A stretch of 64,000 bases of DNA, from positions 1-64,000 of the forward strand of contig NZ_VDCQ01000031.1 of NCBI RefSeq assembly GCF_006265175.1, given 5' to 3'. The stretch is from Paenibacillus hemerocallicola (GTDB lineage: Bacteria; Bacillota; Bacilli; Paenibacillales; NBRC-103111). How positions within the stretch are numbered: the stretch's first letter is position 1; each line of letters opens with the position of its first letter. The notes under the pieces were generated by a model. It saw nothing but the letters and a program-made list of their open reading frames with translations. It was not told the DNA's origin and searched no databases. A program made the position numbers and the translations under genes. This document shows positions 19,958 to 28,634 of this stretch, in pieces.

Positions 19958-21652
19958 ATGGTTAAAGATAAAGCCGCAAGCTTGCTGTGGCCCTCCGAAA
20001 CATCGAGAAACGACTATAAGGACGTTATCCGTATCGAGGACCAAGCCGTTACGGACCTGGGGCTTGAACGGATTTTTCAGGAGCTGAGCTTCAATCACAA
20101 GTACTATCCGGACATCAAGAGGCTGCTTCTGGGCTTGTGCGATGATCCTGACGTTATCCGATATCGGCTCGACATCTTGGACGACGTTATGCATATTGCC
20201 GAGCTGAGTGTGGATCTCGAGCGCGTTTTGCCGGATATCCATAAGCTTGATATTCATTATCGTTCCAAAGTGATTACGGGAGCGGAGCCATTGCGGAAAA
20301 TTGCATGGCAAATGGAAGCTTTGGAAGTATACGTGCAAAACGTGGCCACCTTGAAGACGATGTCGAGCAAATTTAAGCAAACGGTAAAATCGGAAGGCTT
20401 GCGCCGTTTGTTCGCAAGCATCGAGTCCATCGCCGAAGAAGACGGCTACCGGGCATTGGCGGCTGCGCTCCCGGACTACCGGTTGAAGCTGCAAGGCATA
20501 TCCAGCGTAACGATCGGCGTCAATCTGGACCATGAGCTCAAGCCGGCCGAGGCGATCATTTTATCGTTGGACAGCAAGCCATTCAAGAACAGGAAAAGCT
20601 CTCTGCTGTCCAGCTTATTCGGAATGAAGTCGGTGGAGGAGCCGTACGAAGGAATTTCCCCGTTCCAAAACATTAAGAAGCTTAACCATTCCGCACTGGA
20701 CACGGCGTTGTTGAAAAGCTTGGAGGAAGTGTTCAACGACGCCTTGCTGCCCATCGGAAACGCCATGAAACGATTTATCGAGGTGAACATTCCCGCGATT
20801 ACGGAATTGGAAATGGAAATCGGCTATTACGTAGGCGCCGCCAAGTTTTGCAAATTGCTGGAATCGGCCGGGTTAACGATGTGCAAGCCCGAGCTCGCTC
20901 CCGTCGAGGAACGGATATGCCGGATACACAATATGATCGATGTCAATTTGGCTTTGGGATTGACCAGACAGCATCCCGGCATAGAGCTGCATCGTACGAT
21001 AGTCGCCAACGATGTCGAGTTCGGTTCCGACGGAAGAGTGTTTATTTTGACAGGCCCGAACCAGGGCGGGAAGACCACGTATACGCGGGCTATCGGCGTA
21101 GCCCAGATTTTGTGCCAGGCCGGACTTTTCGTTCCCGGAAGCCGTGCCGTCCTGAGTCCTGTCGATGGTCTCTATACCCATTTCAGCGAAGAGGAGAAGC
21201 CGAATATCGACAACGGCCGGCTCGGGGAGGAGTCACGGCGTCTGCACGGCATCTTTATGAACGCGACGAGACACAGCCTGATCTTATTGAACGAATCGTT
21301 GTCCAGCACAAGCTCGAGGGATAGTCTCTATGTGGCGCGCGATATCGTCAAGGCGATGAAGGTTCTCGGCTGCAGGGCGGTGTATGCGACCCATCTGCTG
21401 GAATTGGCCGCCGGGGTGGATCAGATCAATGCCGAACTGCCCGGGGACGATCTGGTCATTAGCATGGTTGCCGGTGTGGAGAGAGAACGGGACGAGGAGA
21501 GCCGGCCCGGACAAAAGGCGAGACGGACGTATAAAATCAAGCCCGGCCCTCCGAATGAAATGAGTTTTGCCAAAGATATCGCCCGGCTGTACGGAATCAG
21601 CTTCGACCAGATCGTGCAGACGCTGAAGGAACGAAACGTTATCGACCGTTAG
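19958..21652 (+). CDS. MutS-family ATPase lacking the mismatch-recognition domain
   Basis: The 564-residue protein has only the core and ATPase parts of MutS. The region about 1-350 is helical and lever-like with no mismatch-binding domain. The ATPase domain shows Walker A TGPNQGGKTTYTRAIG (Lys372), the N-loop, GLYTHFSEEE and a Walker-B region LILLNESLSSTSS (441-453). Asn445 replaces the usual Asp of LLDE, while Glu446 is kept. It lacks a Smr or KOW domain, so it is neither MutS1 nor MutS2. Its role is unknown; the fold suggests a DNA- or RNA-junction clamp. It sits between ftsY and ffh, an uncommon position in the SRP neighbourhood. Confidence 0.8.
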   Translation: MVKDKAASLLWPSETSRNDYKDVIRIEDQAVTDLGLERIFQELSFNHKYYPDIKRLLLGLCDDPDVIRYRLDILDDVMHIAELSVDLERVLPDIHKLDIHYRSKVITGAEPLRKIAWQMEALEVYVQNVATLKTMSSKFKQTVKSEGLRRLFASIESIAEEDGYRALAAALPDYRLKLQGISSVTIGVNLDHELKPAEAIILSLDSKPFKNRKSSLLSSLFGMKSVEEPYEGISPFQNIKKLNHSALDTALLKSLEEVFNDALLPIGNAMKRFIEVNIPAITELEMEIGYYVGAAKFCKLLESAGLTMCKPELAPVEERICRIHNMIDVNLALGLTRQHPGIELHRTIVANDVEFGSDGRVFILTGPNQGGKTTYTRAIGVAQILCQAGLFVPGSRAVLSPVDGLYTHFSEEEKPNIDNGRLGEESRRLHGIFMNATRHSLILLNESLSSTSSRDSLYVARDIVKAMKVLGCRAVYATHLLELAAGVDQINAELPGDDLVISMVAGVERERDEESRPGQKARRTYKIKPGPPNEMSFAKDIARLYGISFDQIVQTLKERNVIDR

Positions 21653-21772
21653 AGAAATAACGGGCGGAGCGGATAAAATGATTGTAGCCGATCATGCCGT
21701 TGACAAGGTGCCGCGGAATGGGGCATGCTGTTTCGCATACGGATACTTTAGAAGAAGAAGGAGCGGTTCATC

Positions 21773-22102
21773 ATGTCAACATACGAACAATTTGCCGAAT
21801 TGGATATCCGGGTCGGTACGGTGCTGGTAGCCGAAGCTTTCCCGGAAGCCCGCAAACCGGCCATCAAGCTGACGATCGATTTCGGTCCGCTCGGCGTGAA
21901 GCGGACAAGCGCCCAAATTACGAAACGGTATGCGCCGGAGTCGTTGATCGGCCGCCAGGTTGCCGCCGTAGTCAATTTTCCTCCGAAACGGATTGCGGGC
22001 TTCGTCTCCGAGGTGCTCGTGCTCGGCGGCGTGCCGGAGGAAGGCGACGTCGTGCTGCTGCAGCCCGAAGCCCGCGTACCTGACGGGACTCCTATCGCGT
22101 AA
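21773..22102 (+). CDS. csaA: CsaA chaperone-like protein (tRNA-binding fold)
   Basis: This 109-residue protein is an EMAP/tRNA-binding OB-fold domain standing alone. The core reads [56 protein letters not shown] and [13 protein letters not shown]. CsaA of B. subtilis binds SecA and unfolded preproteins and was described as an export chaperone. Its location between SRP genes fits a role in targeting. AGAAGGAGC precedes the ATG. It is the usual length for CsaA. Confidence 0.92.
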   Translation: MSTYEQFAELDIRVGTVLVAEAFPEARKPAIKLTIDFGPLGVKRTSAQITKRYAPESLIGRQVAAVVNFPPKRIAGFVSEVLVLGGVPEEGDVVLLQPEARVPDGTPIA

Positions 22103-22153
22103 CGGCTCCTTTCCATATGATAGGCAACTTATTCGACTGACAAGGTAAAATGC

Positions 22154-22182
22154 TTGACAATGGTCTCTACAATCGTTATGAT
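22154..22182 (+). promoter_or_regulatory. Sigma-A promoter of ylxM-ffh
   Basis: A perfect TTGACA (22154-22159), a 17-base spacer and TATGAT (22177-22182) lie about 50 bases before the ylxM start. Confidence 0.8.
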
Positions 22183-22234
22183 TAATTCTGTTGTCGTTGT
22201 AAAGTGTTTTTCCTTTACAGGAGGTGTGGCGCGG

Positions 22235-22585
22235 GTGACGGGTGAAGAGCCTCTCAGCAAGACGAACCGCATCAATATGCTGTTCGATATTTATGGGCAG
22301 CTGCTCACCGACAAGCAGCGCACGTTTCTTGGGCTGTATTTCCACGATGATTACTCGCTGGGCGAAATTGCCGCGGAGTTCGAGATAAGCCGCCAGGCGG
22401 TCTATGAGCATATCAAGCGGGCGGAAACGGCGCTCGAGGAGTATGAAACGAAGCTTCGGCTAGTGGCCAAGCATGAAGAACGCAGACGGTTCGCGGACCG
22501 GATCGAGGCGATCTTCAGCAGCGAGCCGCCGGCGGAGATGGACGAATTGAAAGAGATAGTGAGAAAGCTGTACAATATAGATTGA
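22235..22585 (+). CDS. ylxM: YlxM, helix-turn-helix protein associated with the SRP
   Basis: This 116-residue protein has a sigma-70 region-4-like helix-turn-helix: [20 protein letters not shown] followed by [20 protein letters not shown]. In streptococci YlxM binds the SRP (Ffh and 4.5S RNA) and modulates its GTPase cycle. Strict pairing with ffh, as here with 50 bases between them, supports the same job. The start is GTG 22235 with AGGAGG about ten bases upstream, giving the family length. An upstream extension would cross that ribosome binding site. Confidence 0.92.
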   Translation: MTGEEPLSKTNRINMLFDIYGQLLTDKQRTFLGLYFHDDYSLGEIAAEFEISRQAVYEHIKRAETALEEYETKLRLVAKHEERRRFADRIEAIFSSEPPAEMDELKEIVRKLYNID

Positions 22586-22635
22586 ACGATTGTTTGTCGC
22601 ATTACCGACTCCACCGAAGAAACGGGGGGATGACC

Positions 22636-24012
22636 ATGGCATTCGAAGGATTGACCGGCCGTTTGCAAAACGTGCTCAGCAAGCTTCGCGGCAAAGGCAA
22701 GCTGACCGAGGACGACGTAAACGAAGCGATGCGCGAGGTGCGTCTTGCGCTGCTGGAGGCGGACGTTAACTTTAAAGTCGTCAAGGATTTCATCGCCAAG
22801 GTGAAGGAGAAGGCGATCGGCCAAGAGGTGCTCAAAAGCTTCACGCCCGGCATGGTCGTCATCGATATCGTCAACAAAGAGCTGGCCGCGCTGATGGGCG
22901 GTACGCAGAGCAAGCTCGCCAAGGCGAACAAGCCGCCGACCGTCATCCTCATGGTCGGTTTGCAGGGCGCGGGGAAAACGACGGCATCCAGCAAGCTGGC
23001 GAAGCTTTTGCAGAAGCAAAACCACCGTCCGCTGCTCGTAGCCGCCGATATATACCGTCCCGCGGCGATCAAGCAGCTGCAGGTGCTCGGAGAACAGATC
23101 AAAGCTCCGGTTTTTACGCTCGGAGACAAGACAAGCCCTGTCGATATCGCCAAAGGCGGTCTGCAGCATGCGAAGGATAACGGCAACGACTACGTGATTA
23201 TCGATACGGCAGGCCGGCTGCAAACCGACGAGCAGCTGATGGAAGAGCTGAAGCAAATTACGGCTTCCGTCGATCCCGACGAGACGCTTCTCGTCATCGA
23301 TGCGATGACGGGACAGGAAGCGGTCAATGTAGCCGAGAGCTTTCATTCCCAGCTGGAGCTGACGGGAGTCATTTTGTCCAGGCTGGACGGCGATATGCGC
23401 GGCGGTGCGGCGCTGTCGGTCAAGGCCATCACAGGCTGCCCGATCAAGTTCGCCTCCATGGGCGAGAAGGTGGATTCGCTCGAGCCGTTCCATCCGGAAC
23501 GGATGGCTTCCCGCATACTCGGAATGGGCGATATGCTGTCGCTCATCGAGAAGGCGCAATCGAGCATCGATGCGGAGAAAGCGGCGGAGATGGAGCGCAA
23601 AATGCGCAACGCCGAATTCACGTTCGAAGATTTCCTCGAACAGATGGAACAGGTCAAGAAGCTCGGACCGATCGACCAACTGCTCGACATGCTGCCCGGA
23701 GCGAACAAGATGAAGGGCATGAAGGATCTCAAAGTCGACGACAAGCAGATGGGGCGCGTCGTCGCCATCGTCAAGTCGATGACGAAGGAAGAGAAGGTCA
23801 AGCCCGAGCTGTTGAATGCGAGCCGGCGCAAGCGGATCGCGGCGGGCAGCGGCACATCGATACAGGACGTGAACCGGCTCATCAAGCAGTTCGACGATAT
23901 GCGCAAAATGATGAAGCAATTTTCGTCGATGATGGGCCCGGGCGGTCCGAAGGGCATGAAAAACATGAAGAAGCTTGGCAAAGGCGGCGGCTTCAAATTC
24001 CCGTTCGGATAA
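22636..24012 (+). CDS. ffh: Signal recognition particle GTPase Ffh
   Basis: Ffh binds signal sequences of nascent chains and, with scRNA, delivers them to FtsY. The N domain begins MAFEGLTGRLQNVLSKLRGK. The G domain shows G1 GLQGAGKTT (108-116), DIYRPAAIKQL, DTAGRLQTDEQLMEEL and LSRLDGDMRGGAA. The Met-rich M domain follows (about 300-445, KMMKQFSSMMGPG), ending KGGGFKFPFG. The start is set at ATG 22636, with GGGGGG spaced from it. ATG 22630 abuts that site and is less likely. The length is 458 residues. Confidence 0.97.
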   Translation: MAFEGLTGRLQNVLSKLRGKGKLTEDDVNEAMREVRLALLEADVNFKVVKDFIAKVKEKAIGQEVLKSFTPGMVVIDIVNKELAALMGGTQSKLAKANKPPTVILMVGLQGAGKTTASSKLAKLLQKQNHRPLLVAADIYRPAAIKQLQVLGEQIKAPVFTLGDKTSPVDIAKGGLQHAKDNGNDYVIIDTAGRLQTDEQLMEELKQITASVDPDETLLVIDAMTGQEAVNVAESFHSQLELTGVILSRLDGDMRGGAALSVKAITGCPIKFASMGEKVDSLEPFHPERMASRILGMGDMLSLIEKAQSSIDAEKAAEMERKMRNAEFTFEDFLEQMEQVKKLGPIDQLLDMLPGANKMKGMKDLKVDDKQMGRVVAIVKSMTKEEKVKPELLNASRRKRIAAGSGTSIQDVNRLIKQFDDMRKMMKQFSSMMGPGGPKGMKNMKKLGKGGGFKFPFG

Positions 24013-24033
24013 CGGGGGGAAGTAATAGGAATA

Positions 24034-24130
24034 CACTCCAAAGGTTAACTTCACTTTTGGGGGAATAGATCCGGGGCTCCCCAAAAAGTACTTGGAATAA
24101 GCATCGAAGCTCGGCTCCACTTTTTGGGGA
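24034..24130. repeat. Intergenic stem-loop repeat element, copy 1
   Basis: TCCCCAAAAAGT (24078-24089) pairs perfectly over 12 bases with ACTTTTTGGGGA (24119-24130). The 29-base loop begins ACTTGGAATAAGCATCGAAG. A degenerate half unit (CTCCAAAGG, then CACTTTTGGGGG, about 24037-24063) precedes it. A clearly related sequence occurs at 41862-41912, so this is a dispersed element and not a gene-specific terminator. It ends 24 bases before the rpsP start and could influence ffh mRNA ends or rpsP translation. Confidence 0.8.
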
Positions 24131-24153
24131 CCTTTAAGGGAGGTGAAAACACA

Positions 24154-24426
24154 ATGGCAGTTCGCATTCGTTTGAAACGTATGGGCGCTCACAAAGCTCC
24201 TTTTTACCGCGTGGTCGTATCGGATTCCCGTTCTCCGCGCGACGGCCGTTTCATTGAAGAAATCGGCACGTACAATCCGTTGACGACGCCCGCTTCCGTC
24301 GCGATCGACGAGGAGAAAGCGTTGAAATGGCTGAAAGACGGCGCGCAAGCGTCCGACACGGTTCGCAACCTGTTCAGCAAAGCCGGCATCATGACCAAGT
24401 TTCACCAATTCAGACAACAGAAGTAA
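24154..24426 (+). CDS. rpsP: 30S ribosomal protein S16
   Basis: This 90-residue basic protein begins [20 protein letters not shown], then [40 protein letters not shown], which is the S16 core, and ends KFHQFRQQK. It is part of the small ribosomal subunit. AAGGGAGGTG precedes the ATG. It heads the rpsP-khpA-rimM-trmD-rplS series as in B. subtilis. Confidence 0.98.
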   Translation: MAVRIRLKRMGAHKAPFYRVVVSDSRSPRDGRFIEEIGTYNPLTTPASVAIDEEKALKWLKDGAQASDTVRNLFSKAGIMTKFHQFRQQK

Positions 24427-24447
24427 TCTGTTGAATTGGAGGTTGCT

Positions 24448-24678
24448 ATGAAAGATTTGATCACCGTTCTCGCCAAGGCGTTGGTTGATCATCCTGAAGA
24501 TGTCGTAGTGAGCGAAGTCGAGGGGAAAGACGAGATCGTGTACCGGCTTTCCGTTCATTCTTCCGATATGGGCAAGGTGATCGGCAAGCAGGGACGCATC
24601 GCCAAAGCTTTGCGCACTGTCGTCACATCGGCGGCCGTGAAACATAACAAGCGGGTGTCCGTGGAGATCGTCTCCTGA
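24448..24678 (+). CDS. khpA: KH-domain RNA-binding protein KhpA (YlqC)
   Basis: This 76-residue single KH domain carries the GxxG RNA-binding loop in SSDMGKVIGKQGRIAKALRT. The N-terminus MKDLITVLAKALVDHPEDV is typical. KhpA pairs with KhpB (Jag) in other Firmicutes to bind RNAs involved in cell elongation and division. The ATG at 24448 has GGAGG upstream, 21 bases after rpsP. B. subtilis has ylqD next, which is missing here. Confidence 0.94.
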   Translation: MKDLITVLAKALVDHPEDVVVSEVEGKDEIVYRLSVHSSDMGKVIGKQGRIAKALRTVVTSAAVKHNKRVSVEIVS

Positions 24679-24704
24679 CGGTCGATATGGACGGCACTCA
24701 GGCT

Positions 24705-24756
24705 GCGCTCGATCGGATCGTTATGCTTCCATGCATAGCGATCCGATCGGCAGCGC
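24705..24756. repeat. Long inverted repeat between khpA and rimM
   Basis: GCGCT-C-GATCGGATCG-TTATGC (24705-24726) folds on GCATAG-CGATCCGATC-GGC-AGCGC (24733-24756). This gives about 21 base pairs with one small internal loop and a six-base apical loop. No T-run follows. As RNA it would be a long, nearly perfect duplex suited to RNase III cleavage, or it may be a DNA palindrome. Confidence 0.7.
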
Positions 24757-24770
24757 AAACTGCGAAAGCA

Positions 24771-24798
24771 AGGGTTAGGTCATGTGCCTAACCCTTTT
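24771..24798 (+). terminator. Terminator between khpA and rimM
   Basis: AGGGTTAGG (24771-24779) pairs perfectly with CCTAACCCT (24787-24795), followed by TTTT. It would separate rpsP-khpA from rimM-trmD-rplS. Confidence 0.8.
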
Positions 24799-24900
24799 CC
24801 CGATCCGGCGGGATTCGTCATCCGTTCCCGTCGCCATCGCTGCAAAACAGGTCCATCCGGCGTGTCAGAGCGCGGGAAAAACCGGATTATGGAGGTAGGC

Positions 24901-25425
24901 ATGAGCGGTAAACTGTATAATGTCGGCAAGGTGGTCAATACGCACGGCATACGCGGAGAAGTGAAGGTCGTGCCGCAAACCGATTTCCCGGAGGAGAGAT
25001 TCGGCATAGGCAGCAAGCTCGTCCTGACCGATGCGCAGAACGGGACAAGCGAGCTCCGGGTACAGGTAGAAAGCGCGCGTTTGCATAAGAATGTATATAT
25101 CGTCAAATTCAAAGGGTACGATAATATCAACGATATTCTCCCCTACAAGGGTTGGATGATCAAGGTGTCCGACGAGGAGCGCAAGCCGTTGGACGAAGGC
25201 GAATACTATTACCATCAGATCGTAGGCTGCCGCGTCATTACGGACGAAGGGGAAGAACTGGGGACGATCGGGGAAATACTCGCTCCCGGGGCGAACCACG
25301 TCTGGGTCGTGGAGCGGCCGAAGGGCAAGCCCGTCCTGCTCCCGGTTATCGATGACGTCATCCTGAACGTTGACGTAGAAGCCAAACAGGTTCGCGTACA
25401 TATCATGGAAGGTTTGATCGACTGA
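24901..25425 (+). CDS. rimM: 16S rRNA processing/maturation factor RimM
   Basis: RimM helps the 30S head assemble around S19. The N-terminal domain starts [20 protein letters not shown], and the PRC-barrel domain carries [20 protein letters not shown] and [20 protein letters not shown] followed by PVIDDVIL. The start is ATG 24901, four bases after GGAGGT, giving 174 residues. The open frame extends further upstream, but that part overlaps the terminator and is not conserved in type. It shares the TGATG overlap with trmD. Confidence 0.96.
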   Translation: MSGKLYNVGKVVNTHGIRGEVKVVPQTDFPEERFGIGSKLVLTDAQNGTSELRVQVESARLHKNVYIVKFKGYDNINDILPYKGWMIKVSDEERKPLDEGEYYYHQIVGCRVITDEGEELGTIGEILAPGANHVWVVERPKGKPVLLPVIDDVILNVDVEAKQVRVHIMEGLID

Positions 25426-26177
25426 TGCAAATCGACGTGCTTACCCTCTTTCCGCCCATGTTCGATGGGGTATTCGGCTCGAGCATATTGGGAAAGGCGC
25501 GGGAAAAAGGACTCGTAACCTTCCGGACGGTCAATTTTCGCGATTATGCCAACAACAAACATAATACGGTAGACGATTACCCGTTCGGGGGCGGCGGCGG
25601 GATGGTGCTCAAGCCCGAGCCGATTTTCGCGGCCGTAGAGGATTTGACGAGCGGAAGCGACATTCGGCCGAGAGTGATCCTCATGTGTCCACAGGGCGAG
25701 ACGTTTACGCAGCGTAAGGCGGAGGAGTTGGCGGGCGAAAGACATCTTATGTTTGTGTGCGGCCATTATGAAGGCTACGACGAGCGCATACGCGAGCATT
25801 TGATCACGGACGAGCTGTCGATCGGCGATTACGTGTTGACAGGCGGAGAGCTTCCCGCGATGGTTGTCATCGATAGCGTCGTGCGGCTGCTCCCCGGCGT
25901 ACTCGGCAATGAACAATCCGCTGTAACGGATTCGTTCAGCACGGGCCTGCTGGAGTATCCGCATTACACAAGGCCGGCCCAATTCCGTGATTGGACCATT
26001 CCCGATGTGCTTATATCCGGCCATCACGAGAACATCGCCAAATGGCGCCGGGAGCAGTCGCTGCTGCGCACGCTGCGGCGTCGCCCCGATTTGCTGGATA
26101 AGGCCGATTTGACTCCCAAGGAACGGGATTGGCTCCGGCGCATGCGGGACCGGGAAACAGACGAAGGTCCGGGTTGA
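25425..26177 (+). CDS. trmD: tRNA (guanine37-N1)-methyltransferase TrmD
   Basis: TrmD makes m1G37 next to the anticodon, preventing frameshifting. The 250-residue protein opens [20 protein letters not shown]. It has [31 protein letters not shown] and the trefoil-knot cofactor loop [20 protein letters not shown], then [12 protein letters not shown]. The start codon overlaps the rimM stop (TGATG), so translation is probably coupled. Confidence 0.97.
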   Translation: MQIDVLTLFPPMFDGVFGSSILGKAREKGLVTFRTVNFRDYANNKHNTVDDYPFGGGGGMVLKPEPIFAAVEDLTSGSDIRPRVILMCPQGETFTQRKAEELAGERHLMFVCGHYEGYDERIREHLITDELSIGDYVLTGGELPAMVVIDSVVRLLPGVLGNEQSAVTDSFSTGLLEYPHYTRPAQFRDWTIPDVLISGHHENIAKWRREQSLLRTLRRRPDLLDKADLTPKERDWLRRMRDRETDEGPG

Positions 26178-26269
26178 GCCTATTGAAAATAGCGAATCGA
26201 AGCTTGCCTGCCGGATAGTATATCCGCATGCGATTTTTTGGATAAATCATGAATTTACCGGGAGATTCC

Positions 26270-26298
26270 TTGCTTTATGCGGGCGGCTATGGTAATAT
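26270..26298 (+). promoter_or_regulatory. Promoter upstream of rplS
   Basis: TTGCTT (26270-26275), a 17-base spacer and TAATAT (26293-26298). It leaves a leader of about 105 bases that contains a small hairpin AAAACC/GGTTTT, so rplS can be expressed apart from trmD. Confidence 0.6.
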
Positions 26299-26411
26299 GA
26301 CTTTTGTTGTGTGTTTTTCTTAGTTCGGTGGTCCTCTGCGAGCCATGATGAAAACCGACGAAGGTTTTCGGAGCGAGTACGAACATCTGAGTGGAAGGAG
26401 GGAGTCAACCT

Positions 26412-26753
26412 ATGAATCTCGTACGTCAAATTACGCAAGAACAGCTTCGTGCAGGTTTGCCGAGCTTTCGTCCGGGCGATACGCTGAAGGTACACGTAAA
26501 AGTTATCGAGGGATCGCGCGAGCGGATTCAGCTGTTCGAAGGCGTTGTTATTAAGCGCCGCGGCGGCGGTATCAGCGAAACGTTTACGGTTCGCAAAGTT
26601 TCGTACGGCGTAGGCGTGGAAAGAACGTTCCCGCTGCATTCGCCGAAGCTGGAAAAGATCGAGGTGGCTCGCCGGGGTAAAGTTCGCCGTGCGAAGCTCT
26701 ACTATCTGCGCGAACTGCGCGGTAAAGCGGCTAGAATTAAAGAGATTCGTTAA
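26412..26753 (+). CDS. rplS: 50S ribosomal protein L19
   Basis: This 113-residue protein has the L19 pattern [80 protein letters not shown], ending in [11 protein letters not shown]. It lies at the interface of the two ribosomal subunits. GGAAGGAGGGAG precedes the ATG at 26412. It ends the ribosomal part of the cluster and is followed by terminator hairpins. Confidence 0.98.
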   Translation: MNLVRQITQEQLRAGLPSFRPGDTLKVHVKVIEGSRERIQLFEGVVIKRRGGGISETFTVRKVSYGVGVERTFPLHSPKLEKIEVARRGKVRRAKLYYLRELRGKAARIKEIR

Positions 26754-26760
26754 TCAGGAC

Positions 26761-26787
26761 GGGGGCTTGCCACAAACAAGTCCCTTT
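26761..26787 (+). terminator. Terminator after rplS
   Basis: GGGGCTTG pairs with CAAGTCCC (one wobble) and is followed by TTTTC. A second small hairpin GCTTCG/CGAAGC with TTTTG lies at 26834-26860 and may back it up. Confidence 0.65.
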
Positions 26788-26933
26788 TCGTTTACCGAAA
26801 ACCGACAACCCGAACACGAATGCTGCCATGTGGAAAGGCTTCGATCCGAAGCTTTTGTTGTTTTAACGGCAATTTGCGGTCGCTCTTCGTCGTAACCGTA
26901 ATCGAAATAATCCGGGAATGGGAGGGAGATGCT

Positions 26934-27554
26934 ATGAGCGAGAAGTTGTCCGAACATTCGCAGCCCAAGGAGAACGACATCGTATTGTCCGATGCTCCGC
27001 CATCGACGGCAGCGGTCAAAGCGAAGAACGAAGTATGGGAATGGACCAAAGCGCTTTTAATCGCGTTTGTGCTCGCGTTTTTGATCCGCTACTTCCTATT
27101 CGGGTCCTATATCGTTGACGGCCCTTCGATGAAACCGAACTTCCATACGGGGGAACGGCTGATCGTCAATAAGATTTTGTACGACATTCGCACGCCGAAA
27201 CGAGGCGAAGTCGTCGTGTTCCATGCGACACAGGACAAAGACTTCATCAAGCGCGTTGTCGCGCTGCCGGGCGAGACCGTGAAGGTCCAGGGCGATGAAG
27301 TATATATAAACGGCCAGCTGCTGGACGAGCCCTACCTGAAGGAAGTGGTGGAGCAAGCCAAACAGTCTGGAAAACCTTACAACGATTTGAATTTTCCGGA
27401 AACGAAAGTGCCGGAAGGCTCCGTATTCGTAATGGGCGATAATCGTTCGGACAGTACCGACAGCCGGATGATCGGACCGGTAGCGTTCGACAAAGTCGTC
27501 GGACGGGCGGATATCGTCTTCTGGCCTATCGTGGACATGCAGTGGATTCATTAA
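26934..27554 (+). CDS. lepB: Type I signal peptidase
   Basis: This enzyme cleaves signal peptides from exported proteins at the outer face of the membrane. The 206-residue protein has a cytoplasmic tail, one membrane helix (about 37-57) and then the serine-lysine dyad: Ser65 in DGPSMKPNF and Lys107 in [11 protein letters not shown]. The box D region [16 protein letters not shown] is complete. The start is ATG 26934 after GGAGGGAG. It has the short Gram-positive (SipS-like) build. Its place between rplS and rbgA is common in Paenibacillaceae. Confidence 0.95.
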   Translation: MSEKLSEHSQPKENDIVLSDAPPSTAAVKAKNEVWEWTKALLIAFVLAFLIRYFLFGSYIVDGPSMKPNFHTGERLIVNKILYDIRTPKRGEVVVFHATQDKDFIKRVVALPGETVKVQGDEVYINGQLLDEPYLKEVVEQAKQSGKPYNDLNFPETKVPEGSVFVMGDNRSDSTDSRMIGPVAFDKVVGRADIVFWPIVDMQWIH

Positions 27555-27576
27555 GGGAAACGCGGGAGGTGACGGC

Positions 27577-28458
27577 ATGACGACGATTCAATGGTTTCCC
27601 GGTCATATGACGAGGGCCAAACGGCAAATTCAAGAAAAGCTCAAGCTGATCGATGTCGCCTTCGAGCTGCTGGATGCCCGTGTGCCGCTGTCGAGCCGCA
27701 ACCCGATGATCGATGACATATTGCTGAACAAGCCGCGCATCGTTTTGTTGAATAAAGCCGATTTGGCCGATCCGAACGTAACGCGGGAGTGGATCGCCTA
27801 TTTCGCGGAGACGGGGATCGAAGCGGTTCCGATCGATTCCGTGACGGGAGAAGGCGTCCGCAGCATTCCGGAGAGGGCCAAGCATGTGCTGCGCGACAAA
27901 ATAGAGGCCCAGCTGCGAAAAGGGATGAATCCCCGTTCGGTACGGGCGCTCATCGTGGGCATTCCAAATGTAGGGAAATCGACGCTGATCAATCGTCTCG
28001 CGGGCAAGCATGTGGCGGCGACAGGCGACAGGCCGGGTGTGACGAAAGGCCAGCAGTGGATCAAATCCAGCGGAGGCCTGGAGCTGCTGGATACGCCGGG
28101 TATATTGTGGCCGAAGTTTGAAGATTCGCAAGTAGGCTTCCGGCTCGCCGCGATCGGCTCGATCAATGATCAGATTGTGAATGTGGAAGATGTGGCGTAC
28201 CATGCCATACGCTATATGAGCGAGACGTACCCCCAGGAATTGAAAGAACGGTACGAGCTCGAGCAACTGCCCGGCGAGGATCCTCAGCCGGATGAAATTG
28301 TGGACGTCATGGAGCGGATCGGCAAGAAACGGGGCTGTCTGCAGAGCGGAGGCACCGTCAATTTGGAGAAAGCGTCCATGGTCGTGCTGCGCGACTTGCG
28401 GGGCGGCAAGCTGGGCCGGTTAAGCTTGGAAAGACCGGAGCGGCAACTATCGGTTTGA
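27577..28458 (+). CDS. rbgA: Ribosome biogenesis GTPase RbgA (YlqF)
   Basis: RbgA drives a late step of 50S assembly. The GTPase motifs are circularly permuted: G4 NKAD (59-62) comes first, then G1 GIPNVGKST (128-136) and G3 DTPGILWP (172-179). The N-terminus [20 protein letters not shown] is diagnostic. The C-terminal domain ends [12 protein letters not shown]. It has 293 residues, full length, with GGGAGGTGAC before the ATG. Confidence 0.96.
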   Translation: MTTIQWFPGHMTRAKRQIQEKLKLIDVAFELLDARVPLSSRNPMIDDILLNKPRIVLLNKADLADPNVTREWIAYFAETGIEAVPIDSVTGEGVRSIPERAKHVLRDKIEAQLRKGMNPRSVRALIVGIPNVGKSTLINRLAGKHVAATGDRPGVTKGQQWIKSSGGLELLDTPGILWPKFEDSQVGFRLAAIGSINDQIVNVEDVAYHAIRYMSETYPQELKERYELEQLPGEDPQPDEIVDVMERIGKKRGCLQSGGTVNLEKASMVVLRDLRGGKLGRLSLERPERQLSV

Positions 28459-28463
28459 CGGAA

Positions 28464-28508
28464 ACACTCTCGACGGCTGAACGAGCCGGCCGACGGGTGT
28501 TTTTTTGT
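28464..28508 (+). terminator. Terminator after rbgA
   Basis: ACAC (28464-28467) pairs with GTGT (28497-28500), and an inner GGCT/AGCC stem is present. A run of six T follows. Confidence 0.65.
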
Positions 28509-28570
28509 TTAAGGTCCAAACGGCGGACGCGGGAAGTGTCAAAGCTTGCGTTTTTCTGCCGTCTGCCGTC

Positions 28571-28599
28571 TTCCCTATTATCCGGATTCCCGGTACAAT
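28571..28599 (+). promoter_or_regulatory. Possible promoter of rnhB
   Basis: A weak -35 TTCCCT (28571-28576), a 17-base spacer and TACAAT (28594-28599) lie 35 bases before the rnhB start. Confidence 0.45.
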
Positions 28600-28634
28600 A
28601 AAAAGACTGAGGACAATCATGGGGGAAATGCATA

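Noticed and set aside
22402-24645. A 747-codon open frame on the minus strand opposite ffh, rpsP and khpA
   Set aside because: It is antisense to three certain genes and is rich in His, Arg and Leu as expected from reversed GC-biased codons. It has no family motif.
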